From positions 8,122,001 through 8,186,000 of the forward strand of contig NC_134944.1 of assembly GCF_051020765.1 (NCBI RefSeq): a stretch of 64,000 bases of DNA, in the 5' to 3' direction. Origin of the DNA: Lasioglossum baleicum. Taxonomy: Eukaryota; Arthropoda; Insecta; Hymenoptera; Halictidae. How positions within the stretch are numbered: position 1 is the stretch's first letter; each line of letters starts with the position of its first letter. Made by a program: the position numbers and the translations under genes. The notes under the pieces were generated by a model that saw only the letters and a list, made by a program, of their open reading frames with translations, was not told where the DNA came from and searched no databases. Below, piece after piece: positions 48,378-60,548 of the stretch.

Positions 48378-48639
48378 ACAATAGCCTCTAAATTAAACAA
48401 GTTTCATATGTGTTCAAATTACTGAAATTATAAAAATTTATTTATGGAAGACGATGGAATACATTTCCCTGTCCAAGCTACGATTATATTGGAAAGGACA
48501 AACCCAATAAATTTAGTGTCGCCATTTTTAGAGGAGAACCTTTGCCAGATATTTTTAATGCTTGGCAGTCTGATAAAACTGTCCGATGCAAGTGGCCCGA
48601 TAAGAATCAGAAGATTGAATTCACTTGGCGGAACTGATT

Positions 48640-48641
<2 letters not shown>

Positions 48642-48709
<68 letters not shown>
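48642..48709. repeat. CT/GA microsatellite
   Basis: About 68 bp of near-perfect CT dinucleotide repeat. Open frames crossing it (poly-SL, poly-ER) are artefacts. Confidence 0.95.
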
Positions 48710-48711
<2 letters not shown>

Positions 48712-49060
48712 GTCTCGAAGAGTGATTTTGAAAAAATTCTCGCGCGCAAGGGGTGAACGCCTAACCCTACCGCAACAACAATTACTGTAGCTTGTTCGTT
48801 GAATTCACCAAGACAGAAAGGGGGAAGGAAAACAGCTTGCAAAGCCACGGCTCTCTGTAATTTTCTGCCGCGTGAACTACAAGGGATATTCACTTCTGTG
48901 AATAATACGCGTTAACCCTCTCGAGGTTTATGTTTAAACAAAATCCACTGAATATTGTTCTTTAACATCCAATAAAATTTAGCGAGCAATATCTAACCAA
49001 TTAATACGATAAATATAAATTGTCAATTATATCCAAAGAGTAACAGTTTAAAATAGTGAG

Positions 49061-49330
49061 TAGACTGCGGATCTTTATGCAAAATAAAAAATGTTTGCAT
49101 TGATAGCAAGACACAGGAGCCAAATAAAAATTTCACTCGTCTTTTAATTATCTTATTAAGGTAAAACTATTACACTGGTGGCCTTAAATCTTTTTAATAT
49201 CTCCGCTGATTTAAATTGTATGTACCCATGTTTGTCATAAATGCATAAAATCCGCAGTCTAGTGATTAGACTGCGGATTTTTATTCAAAATAAGAATTGT
49301 CTGTATTAATTACAAAACAGAAGCTGCATA
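49061..49330. mobile_element. Two adjacent MITEs of the TAGACTGCGGAT family
   Basis: A complete copy spans 49061-49261 (ends tagactgcggatctttatgc and gcataaaatccgcagtcta). A second 5' end starts six bases later at 49267 (tagactgcggatttttattc) and fades by about 49330. The pair suggests insertion of one copy beside another. Confidence 0.7.
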
Positions 49331-50130
49331 TTGAATTATTTCGCCTTCGATTCGTTTTTATCTGAAAAGCATAATATCCAACAATGACGGATAGATTTAT
49401 GGCAGAGAATAACAGGGAAAGTATAGTAGAACAATAAAAGTAGATTGCGAAGCGACGAAATTTTAATTACAGCGCACGCTTGACGAAATACTCGAAGGGT
49501 TACGGATAAAAGATTGCGCCGCTCCCAGTTTGCATAACAGGTCCACGTGGATCGGTAATCCATCGATCGATGGTCGAGTCGTCCGATTCGTCGCGATAAT
49601 AATCGCGCTAACCGGAACACGCATTTATTTATCTCTCTGCGCGCCAATAATAGTCCTCGCGGTACGGATTTATCGGATCTCGGCCGACCTGTATATCGTG
49701 CGATCAACGAGCGAAGGGAGGCACGTGCGAGTAAAAAAAGAAAAGGGTGAGACAGGGGTGAAAAGCTTGTGGGAGAGAGAGCCTCGCGGATCTTATGTAA
49801 CACGTGCAACACGTGAACAAGCTGGAAACACGAGGGAGAAACTCGTCAATGTAATATTTCTACCCCGGCGGAACGCGTTCGACGTCCCACAATTTCCAAC
49901 AAACGTTAAACAATTTATCATGATCAAGAAATGGTGACGAATGCCCGGGGCCTCGGTGTGGAATGGGGCGTCCCTGGAGAGGGAATTCAGAAGAATTCCA
50001 GAAAGAGTTCGAAGAAAAAGATGCTGAAAGTGCTAGGGGTGCAGACAGAATTTTAAAGGTTCTCGGAGAGCTCTGGTGGCAACTTTAGAAGGAGGTTTAC
50101 AGGGTTCGTAAATAGTCCTGGCCAGACTAA
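49331..50130. other. No gene; degraded minisatellite at the right
   Basis: Unrecognised overlapping frames at 49336-49937 with no splice context. From about 49975 the text resembles the agagtcctaaaagtctgc minisatellite at 44.9-45.6 kb. Confidence 0.3.
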
Positions 50131-50455
50131 CAAGGGAAGAACCCCAAGCATCCGACTTCGATTTTGATAATTTTTTGTGAGACGATGGTATATGGATCCT
50201 TAATTATGTATGCAAAATATTAGCCGTAGTTACTCAATAGTTTTAAAGATATAAACAATTAAAGTTTAACCTGCTTACGCGGTTAATGGAACTGCGAAAA
50301 CTACAGCTCAACAAGCTTTAACTTTAATTGTTTATATCTTTCAAACTATTGTGTAACTACACCTAATATTTTGCATACATAATTAGGGATCCAAATACTA
50401 TCATCTCGCAAAAAATTATCAAAATCGAAGTCGGACACTTGGGATCCCTCCCTTG
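50131..50455. mobile_element. 325-bp foldback element, family F
   Basis: Inverted arms of about 150 bp: left CAAGGGAAGAACCCCAAGCA then ccgacttcgattttgataat; the right arm is the inverse, ending gggatccctcccttg. The centre contains a short spacer around 50275-50310. It directly abuts a copy of the E-box repeat at about 50456. Confidence 0.75.
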
Positions 50456-50550
50456 TAAGACTTGTCCCCCCACTCTACCTTCCCCTTCCACGACGCTATT
50501 CCCCGCGTTTCGTTTCTGTCACGTGACTAATCCGGTACTGGCAGAGAGCG
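50456..50550. repeat. Dispersed GTCACGTGAC-bearing repeat, copy 1
   Basis: The block runs gacttgtccccccactctac, cttccccttccacgacgcta, then GTCACGTGAC (50518-50527) and taatccggtactggcagaga. Related copies lie at about 55340-55440 and 57450-57595 (inverted) and 61150-61275. Confidence 0.65.
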
Positions 50551-51861
50551 TTTCTGGTGTTGGTGGTTTAGAAAGAAACCTGAAGGTGTACAGAGAGTTC
50601 TAAGGGAATCCAGAAAGGATCTAATGGTCCAGAAAAAATTCTAAAGGTCCGCAGTCTGTCCAAGAGACCAACAAACACCCCAAAATCCTACTAAAATAGC
50701 CTTGAATGAATTCCAGCCCCCAAGCTATAAATTCCTGGAGGTTTAGAAGGTATCCTCGAGAGTCCTAGACGTTCAGAAAAATTCCTAGAGCTCCACAGAA
50801 ATCCAGAATGTCCGCTATTCCCTCCTGCAGCGAAACAACGTTGTCCACCCTCCGTAGTTTTCGCAGTCAACGGATATTTTAGGTCGGCGAATGTTTGAAA
50901 AATAATTTACGGTAAAAAGGGATAACCGGTGGGTTTTCTAGAAGCAGCGAACCGTTCCTTAGGTTCAATTAACGGGGTCCGCAGGAAACATCATTTTCCT
51001 GGCACGTAATCTAAAACCGTCCGGTCCGATCGAGCGAACGATTCGATGTAACAGGAAATCTCGCACGATCGGGAACAATAAAAGAAAATGGATGCCACGG
51101 ATGAAGACGAGATGGAACGGGAACGAGAAAGAGAGAAAGAGAAAGGCTCTCCTACCGGTGCATTCCGATCGGTCGTGCTTCGTGCGTTGCACCTACACGA
51201 GTGCAACGTCTTTCGCTAATGGGGTGGGTTTCCTGAACCTGTTGCTACAGCGAACTTAGATTTCTTGCGCGCAACGAGTTTTCACTGTCAACCTGCTCCC
51301 AGAGAATCTCGGATCGCTATAGATCGTACTAGGTCCTCGATCTTCACGATGGTTACCGCGTTGACCGCTGATTACGATCGCCCCGTCGCGATTTATCGCC
51401 GACCACTTCTCACCCCTGATTGAAAATACATCCTCCTCTTGGGCGAGATCGATTTGTTCAACACCGAAGAATTTCCATATACATTCGAACGCTTTCCACA
51501 CGCATTTCTCCGTGCTTCCGGTTACATCTTTCTGGACGATTTGCAAACTTCCTCAAACGAATTTTTCACGCAGTGGGACAAAGGACTGAAGTTTGAAAAA
51601 AGAATCTTTTTCTAGATTGAAGTGGATTTTTCACACAGCTGCGCAAAGGGATGAACTTTGAAAAAAGAATTTCTTTTAGATTAAAGTCGACGTAGTGCAG
51701 AATAAGGAAACAATAGAGAGATTATGGTACGATCCTTTCTTAACGTTGAAAATCATGGGGCAAAATAATGAAGATTGATAAAAGATTTTTCTCTCGATTA
51801 AAGTTTAGATATTGAAGGATCAGGGAAAAATAGAGAGAACATGGTACGAGCATTTTCTAAC
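50551..51861. other. No gene; degraded minisatellite and unrecognised frames
   Basis: 50570-50810 shows drifted gagttctaagggaatccag-type units. The rest contains frames under 100 codons with no recognisable product. Confidence 0.3.
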
Positions 51862-52519
51862 AGGAACCAAAAATAATAGTTATTCTAAAATTTTCTAGGA
51901 TAAAAATCATTAATAAAAAGTAGATTATTATTGAAATTTAAGATAATGTACACAAGATATTTAAAAAAATTTGAAGAACAAGATGATTAAAAAATACCGA
52001 TTTTTATACGTTTTGGTTACAAATAACAGTTATTAGTGTTCGAAAATTGGATCCTCCTCCATAACTGTTATCGATGAGGAAAAACTGTTTCGATTTCTCA
52101 AAGCAGTTATCGATGAGAGGAGTTCATTTCGATCGCCCATAACAGTTGTCGATAAGAGAATTTTATTTCGATCGTTCAATATAGTTATTGATGAGAGCAA
52201 GTTATTTCTATCGCTATAACTGTTATCGATAACTGTTATGAATGATCGAAATAAATTTTTCTCATCGATAACGATGGGCGATCGAAAGAAATTTCTCTCG
52301 TTGATAACTGTTATAAGTAATCGAAATAAATTTATCTCATTGATAACTGTTTTAAGTGATCAGAATAAATTCCTCTCAACGATAACATTTACCAACAAGA
52401 GAAAACATTTTCGGTTACTTATAATCCTTATCTGTAACCAATACGATTTTAGTCGACGAAATACTTGTTATTCTAGGACTTTTTTTCTTTTTGGTCATAA
52501 TAGTTATGGTCCCTGTTTT
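51862..52519. mobile_element. 658-bp foldback-family H element with an internal satellite
   Basis: Outer ends CAGGAACCAAAAATAATAG and catAATAGTTATGGTCCCTG match the 48179-48377 element. The middle (52060-52400) is an array of about 40-45-bp units containing ataactgttatcgat and gatcgaaataaatttctctc, present in both orientations around 52220. Confidence 0.65.
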
Positions 52520-52654
52520 TAAACTTCGGGGATCGTGGGGCAAAGTGGTGAAGTTTGAAGAAAGATATTTTTGTAGATCAGAGTGGTGAAATATTGCAGA
52601 ATAAAGAGAAAACAGAGAGATTGTGCGAACGTTTTTTAACTTTGAAAATCGGTT

Positions 52655-52850
52655 TTATTCACATAAATCGATTTTTCCCGAAATCCCTAGGTAGTGGACA
52701 AATTTTGCGACCGGATGTGAAATCGGCGTGACAAAATCTACGGGAAATAATGTATAGCATGTGAAGAAAAAAATGGAAATCACATTTTGCAGTAGCATTT
52801 CAAGTTCAGCACAGATTTTCAAAGTTAAAACACGTTCGTGCCACAATCTC
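52655..52850. repeat. Half copy of foldback family D
   Basis: It matches the interior of the 33832-34452 element (gaaatcggcgtgacaaaatc, tgtatagcatgtgaagaaaa, acgttcgtgcca). It ends exactly where the family A foldback begins, so it was probably split or used as an insertion site by that element. Confidence 0.6.
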
Positions 52851-52852
52851 TA

Positions 52853-53459
52853 CAGGGTCATCCGTTTTTAAACGGCCAAACGTTAACCAGCTGTAGAGGA
52901 CCCCAAATGGAACAACTTTTACCCCCATCACTTTTTTTGTTTCGGCCTTGATTTCCAGATAATTGCAAAAAAAACAATCATTTTTTGAGTTTACATAAAA
53001 TTAAATATCTCAGGACTCCAATGATGAATCTTGATGGTTTTTCCTTTGTTTAGTTTAAAATAAGTAGGGGCATCTTTTTTATTGAATAAACTTTTTTGTA
53101 TGACGTTCGGATCATGGTTTTTTTGGCGTGGGGCACACCGCCACTTTCCAACTTATTTCTTTCAGGCTCCACGGTATGCCCCACGCCAGAAAAACCATGA
53201 TCCGAAGGTAATACAAAAAAGTTTATTGAATAAAAAAGATGCCCCTACTTATTTGAAACTAAACAAAGGAAAAACCATCAGGATTCATCATTGGAGTCCT
53301 GAGATATTTAATTTTATGTAAACTCAAAAAATGATGTTTTTTATGCAATTATCTGGAAATCAAGGCCGAAACAAAAAAAAGTGATAGGGGTAAAAGTTGT
53401 TCCATTTGGGGTCCTCTACAGCTGGTTAACCTTTGGCCGTTTAAAAACGGATGACCCTG
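52853..53459. mobile_element. 607-bp palindromic foldback element, family A, copy 2
   Basis: Same ends (CAGGGTCATCCG...CGGATGACCCTG) and same arms as the 18944-19540 element, differing by scattered substitutions and small indels. Left flank TA, right flank CA. The two copies are close enough to suggest fairly recent activity of the family. Confidence 0.85.
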
Positions 53460-54433
53460 CATATTCTTCTCTTATTCTGCAACATCTAACTATTCGCCGA
53501 GGAAAAGGGGGAGGGGGATGTATGGATTAAAAATCACGGTTTCGCAAATCGGAAGCGAGCGACACGCGACGGGATTTCGCAACGAAGGCTGCGTCGCGTT
53601 TGATCACCGATGATCAAGAAAAATTGCTCTCCTCGCCTCGATTAGAGTTAATTGAAGGTCTCGCTCGAACGCCGTCGATACGCTTGATACCAAATCGTGA
53701 ATCGCAGTACCTCGGCGACATTGAGGACAATTTTTTCCTGCTGGAACGAAGATGAAAAATTCGCACGAATTACTCTGTTGTTCGGTGTCGATCGAAATTG
53801 GAGCGCACGAATTCGCACGCAGGCACGCACGTGCGTGAGTGCATGCATGCGTGGGTGGGTGGCACGACCGAGGGGGCAGAGTTTCCTGAACCCGAACCTG
53901 TTGCGGTCGCGGTTTATCTTCTGCAATGATCGCGCAACGAGTTTCCACGGGATCGTGTTTGCCCGGGTATTTTTGCGTTTTGCGCGATCGTTTCCATCGC
54001 GGAGAGCAAGCTAACTCTCGAAGCTGGAGCGGCCGGTTGAAAATGAATAAACTTCTCTCGGAATTTACGAACGGAACAATCTGTAATTAAAGCGGAAACG
54101 TTAGAAGTTAGAAGAAGGATGAAGAGGAAAAAGAAGAGGAAACGTTAACTTTCACGAGCGGCTCCGTGCCGCTGGTTTCCCCGATGGGAATCCCGAATCA
54201 GAATCGCATCTCCAGCAAGGAGAAACAGTAAACGCGTCCATTCCCACGTAATTTAATTGCTACTTTCTCTAGTTTTTCGTGACGGTCAATGAACTGTCTC
54301 GCTCGAGCGTGCCGCCGCTAATTGAAACAAGTGAAAACGGCGGCGCGGCTACTCGAAACACCGCATCCTGGCGTTCGCATTTGCATTCGCGAGCTCCACG
54401 CAAATGAGACGCATTTTTTATCGAGGTGGGATC
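53460..54433. other. No gene
   Basis: GC-mixed sequence with overlapping unrecognised frames around 53604-54014. Nothing supported. Confidence 0.3.
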
Positions 54434-54778
54434 GATAGGGTTGTGCCGAAAATGTTGTACTTGAGAGGGTTGATTCGTAAGGCCATTTCGAGCAACTTTT
54501 TCCTTTGCGAGAATGTTCTCCGTGGCTTTGTTGAAGAGATATTAACGAAAAACGTGGACCAATTTCAGCGCCGCTACGGTGGGCGGGTTCCGGCTCGGCC
54601 AATGCTACGACTGCGCCACGCCCAGCGGAGCCTGTAGCCACGCCCAGATTGGCCCGCGTTTTTCGTTAATAACTTCTTAGCTAAGCCGCGGAGAACATTT
54701 TCGCAAAGGGAAAAGTTACTCGAAATAACCTCAGGAATCACCTCTTTCAAGGAAATACAACATTCTTGGGACACATCT
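54434..54778. mobile_element. Foldback MITE, family E, copy 2
   Basis: The arms (aactttttcctttgcgagaa and the inverse ttcgcaaagggaaaagttac) and the centre GTGGGCGGGTTCCGGCTCGG are shared with 43811-44147. A second GC-rich motif (ccacgcccag) is repeated in the centre. The outer ends are degraded. Arm-like fragments continue at 54855-54970. Confidence 0.65.
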
Positions 54779-55690
54779 TATATTTATACTTTATTACTAC
54801 TACATAAATGTATATGATACCATATCTATATTTTTGTAGATCTAGATTTATACACTTCGCAGAGGAAAAGTTACTCGAAATAATCTCAGGGATCAAAGAT
54901 TCCTTCGCAAAGATTTATAACATTTTCGTAAAGGAAAAAATTGCTCGAAATGACCTCAAGAATCGCCTTCTTCAATGAAGTGCATGCACAGTCCAACGTT
55001 TATAGAAACACGCTTACCGCAAAACCGGGAAGAACGGTGTACACTTTCCGGGGGGGGGGGAGATTGCCAAGAGTCAAGATCAACATCGAAATTGTTTATT
55101 GTTCCCTTCACGGCCGATTCACAAGAACAGTCAGCGATTCACGATCGCCCCCGCCCCTTCGCAGATCTAAACTCTGACCCGAGCACGTTGCGCAACGCAG
55201 ATAGCGAGACTTATGCAACGGCTCCCGTTATCGCGCTGCAATTTCTCACGACTGCACACCGAGATGCATCGGGACCCTTCTAGGAAGCCCACAATACGAG
55301 GAGGCGCCCTTCGACCGGATAACGAAAACGGTAGCAATATCTCTAGATTAGGGGAGGGGGTGCGAAGGGGACAAATTACCCCCACTCCATCAGTACCGGA
55401 CTAGTCACGTGACATTGTGACACCTGCACGACAGAGACGAAACTTCTTGAACTTGTCGTTTAATTATTTACAATCAAGATGCACGTTGCTGTTGAAAATG
55501 GCCACTTTCTGTATATTTATTCCAACGTATAAATAATTGCTAAATATCCAACATTTGCGGATTGATTGTGAGGGCCACGAATTAAATTGTACACCTGATA
55601 TTCACAGTCTATGACCGTACATTATCCAGAGTGGCCAGATCGGGGAAATTTATTCGAATCGACAGTTATACCCCCACCCCTCTCTGCCAG
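54779..55690. other. No gene; contains E-box repeat copy 2
   Basis: Arm fragments of family E at 54855-54970, a G homopolymer near 55051-55061, and the GTCACGTGAC palindrome at 55404-55413 inside the dispersed repeat. No recognised coding sequence. Confidence 0.4.
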
Positions 55691-56218
55691 TTCATGATCA
55701 GAACAACTTTTTTATGAATGGACCAAACGACTTCAAATTCTCTGTGAGGCTAGAAGAATTAGTTTAGTAAATGATGTGTAAAAAATATGTTGAAGAAATG
55801 CATTTGGACGGAATTGTGAAAAACAATAGTAAAAATTGATTTTTACAACTTGTTTAGCTAGGCCAATAACGAAAATTCAAAAAATGTGTCTGGTCAACTG
55901 GTATAAATTATATACGCCCTGAAAATTTCGTCGAAATTGGTTAATTGGTTTACGAGTTATAAACGATCAAAAGTGGTAATTTGTAGTGTACCATAAAAAG
56001 TGGCAAGTTTTACCATTTTTGATCGTTCATAACTCGTAAACCAATTAACCAATTTCAATGAAATTTTCGGAGCGTATATAATTTATACCACAGTTGATAG
56101 TTGTATTTTAAATTTAAATTTTTAATTTTTTTCTCAAAAAATATTCAAATCGTACGGTCTGATGTTTAAACAGTTATCATCCTTTTAAAACTGTCCGAAT
56201 ATTACTGTGGTTCGCTGT
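55690..56218. mobile_element. Foldback-family C element, large copy
   Basis: The central inverted arms are clear: aaaatttcgtcgaaattgg, ttaattggtttacgagttat and aaacgatcaaaagtggtaa, with inverses at about 55990-56080. The outer parts (gaccaaacgacttcaaattc; ttcaaatcgtacggtctgat; ttaaacagttatcatccttt) correspond to the 32191-32650 ends. Confidence 0.65.
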
Positions 56219-56880
56219 ATAAAAGTGAAATACGTTATAAAAGCGAGAGGATTGAATTTACTTAAACGTTGCACGGTTTTCATATGAACTTACATAAAGG
56301 AGCCAATTCAGTAATTAATATTGATAAAATTATATTAATATTAATAAAATCGAATGAAAGCGCGTTTTCATAATTTCAATTTACTATGGAATAGAAAACC
56401 GGTCAATTTATCGTGGCAGATTTAGTGCAAAACATGACTACAACTTCAGATTTGTTTATTTTTGAAGAATTCTCAAATTCCCTCGCATGGAATAATATTT
56501 CTCCGATATATTCTCCAGACCCGAGAAAAGTTCTCGGCCCGAAGTTTTCGGGTTTTCGCACACCTCTACTGTTTTTGTAATTGAATTATAGTAGAATTCA
56601 GTGGTACGACGCTGGAACAATCGCGAAACGGAGCAGTTTGCGATTGATTGTTTCTCAGACTCGCTCTCGTTGGAAACTGGTCTCTCGAACGAGGTCGGCC
56701 GCGACAGGAAACGTGTGCACGTGTGAAATTCGTAGCGGGTCCATCGCAAATGTGTCCGCTTGTTCTAATGTTCATCTAGTTAGCGAACCGTTCGAACTTC
56801 GCTTCCATCGAGTTACGAAGTTGCCCGTCGCTTGCTCCGTGAATCATTATTCCCTCGTGGAGCCGAGCGTCTCTCGCGGA

Positions 56881-57055
56881 ATCGCGAACCGTGTTACAAC
56901 TGGAAAGACAATCCGTTTTCAAAGTTCGCGCCTCACTCGAGACTAGTCCATGGATCCGAGGAGTGTTACTTTATTTCATTCGGAAACCGACGAGGTGTTC
57001 CAAGCAGTTTTTAATTCACTTTTCATCGTTTCTGTTGCGATTATTGTTTAAAAAA
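56881..57055. repeat. Duplicated segment shared with 60977-61145
   Basis: Shared blocks are cgcgaaccgtgttacaactg, aaagttcgcgc, tttcattcg, gaaaccgacgagg and cacttttcatcgtttc, in the same order and orientation in both places, with moderate divergence. Unknown repeat. Confidence 0.6.
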
Positions 57056-57076
57056 TATTATTGAGCTTCTTCTATT

Positions 57077-57200
57077 AGGTTGGCCACTGAATTCGCGACC
57101 TTTTGTTTCGTAATTCTTTTATTGTATCATTGTAACCTCATTCACTGACCACATTCCTTTTGTATATCATTGGAAAGCTCTGAATTTCGCGATTAATTTG
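57077..57200. repeat. Mariner terminal-repeat-like fragment
   Basis: TTAGGTTGGCCACTGAATTC resembles the irritans-type mariner terminal repeat (TTAGGTTGGC). A weak inverse (gaatttcgcgattaa) occurs about 110 bp away. No transposase. Confidence 0.45.
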
Positions 57201-57305
57201 ATATAAAATACTTGTGCTTAGAAAATATGTACAGGGTGTGTTTACTACTTTTCCGGCAAGATTGTAGGAGCATGATCTACAAGTGAAAATACGAAAAAAA
57301 TGTTA

Positions 57306-57350
57306 TATTAGGTGAAGTAAAAAGTTCTGAGCGTTTTACTTCGCCTAATA
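57306..57350. repeat. Short perfect-arm hairpin
   Basis: Arms TATTAGGTGAAGTAAAA and TTTTACTTCGCCTAATA differ at one pairing position and flank an 11-nt spacer. The composition resembles two mariner-type ends placed head to head. Confidence 0.6.
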
Positions 57351-57449
57351 TGAAAATACGCAGGAAGATCCGCGATCTAGTGATCTAGGCACGAGCGGTT
57401 AGGCAAACTTGTCCGACCAAACTGCCACCGATTCTACTCGAACAGTGTC

Positions 57450-57595
57450 GCCGGATCAGGGGAGTCGAGGGGAAAAAGTTACCCCTTCTCTCCCGGTATC
57501 GGATTAGTCACGTGACCGGGTCGTCGCGGAAGAGTGGGAGAATAGCGTCATAGAAGGGGAAGGGAAGAGTGGGAGACAAGTCTTAATCTGGCGAC
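57450..57595. repeat. Dispersed GTCACGTGAC-bearing repeat, copy 3 (inverted)
   Basis: The palindrome is at 57507-57516. Flanks gaagagtgggagaatagcgt and catagaaggggaagggaaga are the inverse of the copy at 50456-50550. Confidence 0.65.
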
Positions 57596-57933
57596 TCGGG
57601 ATCGAAGTAAGAGAAGCGAGTAGTATGTACCGACGATGATGGGATTTTCAGTGTACACGGTTTTTTAATTGGATCGGGGCGGTCCCGTTTGATGTAGTCA
57701 CCACGTGGACGGAACCAGTGGCCTCGCGATGTACGCTCCAACGATTTCACGGTCTCTTTAAGGGGAGAGAGCATGAAAAGATCGATGCTTCGTTCCGTTT
57801 TACAGAAATCGACGGCACACGCGACCTTACGAAAATGTCCTCCGCGAGCCTTCCAACCATACATTACGTAATGTGATTCTCGGTTGGGATCATGCGCATG
57901 AATTGCAGTAAGATGTTTTTAATTGAACATAAT

Positions 57934-58140
57934 TAGACTGCGGATTTTTAAACAAAACAAAACATTTTGTACGTCGATTGCAAGAAACAGAATCTGCGTG
58001 AACCATTTATTTCTTCTTCTGATATAATTTTAGCGAATTACAAATAATAAGAAGAAAAATTGTTCTTCCATGATATATTCCTCCATCGACACCATTTAAA
58101 TTATGCCATGAATATTTTTTTTTTGTACCACTAGAAATAA
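57934..58140. mobile_element. MITE of the TAGACTGCGGAT family, right end unclear
   Basis: Starts TAGACTGCGGATTTTTAA with the internal aagaaacagaatctg seen in related copies. The right end is not clear. A family C arm fragment follows at about 58185-58400. Confidence 0.45.
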
Positions 58141-58785
58141 AGGATATTCAGGTGGACACCTTCAGCTGAGACACACCTTGTATATCTACGAAACGTATTT
58201 TTTAAAGTTTCATTATAGGCCCACAGAGAAAAAGTTGTAAACTGCAAAACTTTTAGTATCTCTTCTACAATTCTCCGATCAATTGCAATTTTTGAGAAAG
58301 TTTCTTTTCACATCCTGTAGTAAACTAATTGCTCTTCCCAAAAAGTTCGTATAGTACAGTATTAAAAGATTTATCGTCTTTTTTTTTAGAGCGTCCGAAT
58401 CTAATTTAACCTGTGCAAAATTTGCTTTTTTTTTGTAATTATAAGATCGAACCGTTGCGCCGAGAGCATTTTTACATCTGTTTGTTCGTGCGAATATTAA
58501 TGTAACTGCTAAGCATTAAGAGCAAAAACGAAGGAATAACAATTTATTACTTAAAGTGGCGCATCGTGTCCGGCGCAAGGTGTGCAGTCCCGTTTATTTT
58601 CGCCTTCCGAGAGCAGAGCAGAAGCGAACGTATGTATAATATGCATCGATGTATAGGCGTATTGCAAGCGGCGTGCTCTTTCGACGGATGGATCCTTCGG
58701 TCGGGACAAAGCGGCTCCGATCGAAGCCGCTATAGAACGCGCGCAGCACGCTAGGCCGGCTCGAAAAGTGGGACACTTTTGTTCC

Positions 58786-58960
58786 TGTACACCCCCGCAG
58801 ACACCCTCCACCCTCTACACCCTCGAACGGCCTCTCAAAAGCGACACCGAGATATCAATCACCGGCCCAGATACCCCGGGATCGTGTTTATTCGACATCG
58901 TGAAACTGTGTCTAAACCTCTCGAACACTTCTGGGGCTGTACGGATATTTAGAAACCCAT
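58786..58960 (+). other. Orphan exon-like open segment
   Basis: An acceptor-like tgtacacccccgcag is followed by an open frame reading TPSTLYTLERPLKSDTEISI then TGPDTPGS. It has a protein-like composition distinct from the neighbouring junk frames. I do not recognise it, and no donor is clearly best. Confidence 0.22.
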
Positions 58961-60336
58961 TAGCCGTGACTATGCTCGGATCTAGTTAGCGTAATTCCTT
59001 TAAAAACAATCCGATTTTTCACCTGGCCTTGCTGCGAAAAAATAAGAATACATACCCCGCGCATTGTTTCAAACACCTCGCAACATTCGATGTACAAAAA
59101 ACAACAACGCGTTTCGGCACATTTGCGTGTCCGTACGTTCCACAGTGGGGTATTTCATTTCGAAAGTCGGAAAAAAGACGATTTTAAAATATTGCGCGAG
59201 TCGTACAATTTTTGTTGTCCGACGTAGTTAAAGGTCTGAAGAATGAGGTTTCAGTTTGAGGTGTTTTAAAGAAATCGTTTAGATTCTTCCGTTGCAGAAG
59301 CTTCTCAAGTAGGCAGACAGAGCAAATTCGTGTAGTTATTCATATTTGAACATAATCAAGCGTTCTGTAAGTTTTTTGTTACGAGTATAAAACTTCATTC
59401 ACGATTCTGTTATATTATTTAGTTATATCCGGCGCTCTTTCTGGTATCATTACATTCGATAAAGGTCTGCGATCGTAATGCAAAAAGAAATTAGTCCGAG
59501 ATTTTCACAGATTGAAGATTTATAACTAATTTAAGCAGAAATGAGCATCAAAAGTCGCAGGATGTCCTAATGAAAATTAATATGTACATAGTAAGAATTT
59601 AAAAAAATTTCTTAAAATATATATTTACTTATTCAAAAGTTTCGCGATCTACATATTTATATAGTATCAAAATAATAAACTACATCATTTCAACATAATG
59701 TACCATTATTTTGTCATTATTACAGGGCGACGTATGCCAATGGCGTTTAGTTCTCGGTAATTCTAGTGGTAATTACCAGAAACCATAAAAATGAACTGAA
59801 TTCCTCAGAGAGATACTAGTCAGGAGGCATTAGACGAAATTGTAGACAAATTAACAAGAGAAAAGACAGACAGCTGTCTCGTGACTCGAGAATTTGAACA
59901 TCCGAGCGAGGGAACGGGAGAAACATTTATTATTTCTATCGACCTCATTAGTGTAACGAGTTCCACTTCGGAAACATTATCGCAGCCGCCGCCGCCGCCG
60001 CCGCGTTCTTTCTTCGTTACGACAGTCGAACTTGCCAGCCGTTTGTCTCCGCTCGAAACGTCGTTACTTCCTCGTTCATTGTCCCGCTCTCGAGCAGAAA
60101 CACAAGCTTCGCGGGACGGTAATAGCGTCACAAAGCGATTATTAAAGCATTAACGTTATCCGCGGACAAACGACAAGCTGCATCAATTAGTAATGAATAG
60201 ACGCAGCCGAGCGGTAATTAGAATTATCCGCCACGTGCTCCCTTCTCCAGATCGTCTTCTTCGCCGAAAGAAACACGCTTCTGTCTCGTGAAGATCGATT
60301 GGCGACGAGATCGACAGTGATCGGTTGTTTGCCCTG
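58961..60336. other. No gene
   Basis: AT-rich to 59800, then a GC-rich patch with a CCG repeat at about 59986-60003. Overlapping frames there on both strands are unrecognised. Confidence 0.3.
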
Positions 60337-60532
60337 TATCAGCTGTGGCTCGTTATGCAAAAGAAAAATTGTTTGCATCCGTTAGAGTCCATAGAAGCCA
60401 AAACAGACAAATATTTCGTCCTTTTTCGATTTTAATAAGCTGACATTGATGTATTGATGTTGTTAAATTATTTTAATTAGTCGGCTCTAAATCGTTCATT
60501 TTTGTAATCAATGCATACAATTCGCAGTCTTA
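60337..60532. mobile_element. Degraded MITE of the TAGACTGCGGAT family
   Basis: Ends cagctgtggctcgttatgca and tgcatacaattcgcagtctt are recognisable but diverged. It abuts short tandem copies of aagtctt at 60529-60552. Confidence 0.5.
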
Positions 60533-60548
60533 AAGTCTTAAGTCTTAA

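Noticed and set aside
48444..48893. Frames with long poly-SL or poly-ER runs
   Set aside because: They simply translate the CT microsatellite.
49336..49937. 158-codon minus and 135-codon plus frames
   Set aside because: Mutually overlapping, unrecognisable, no domain and no splice signals.
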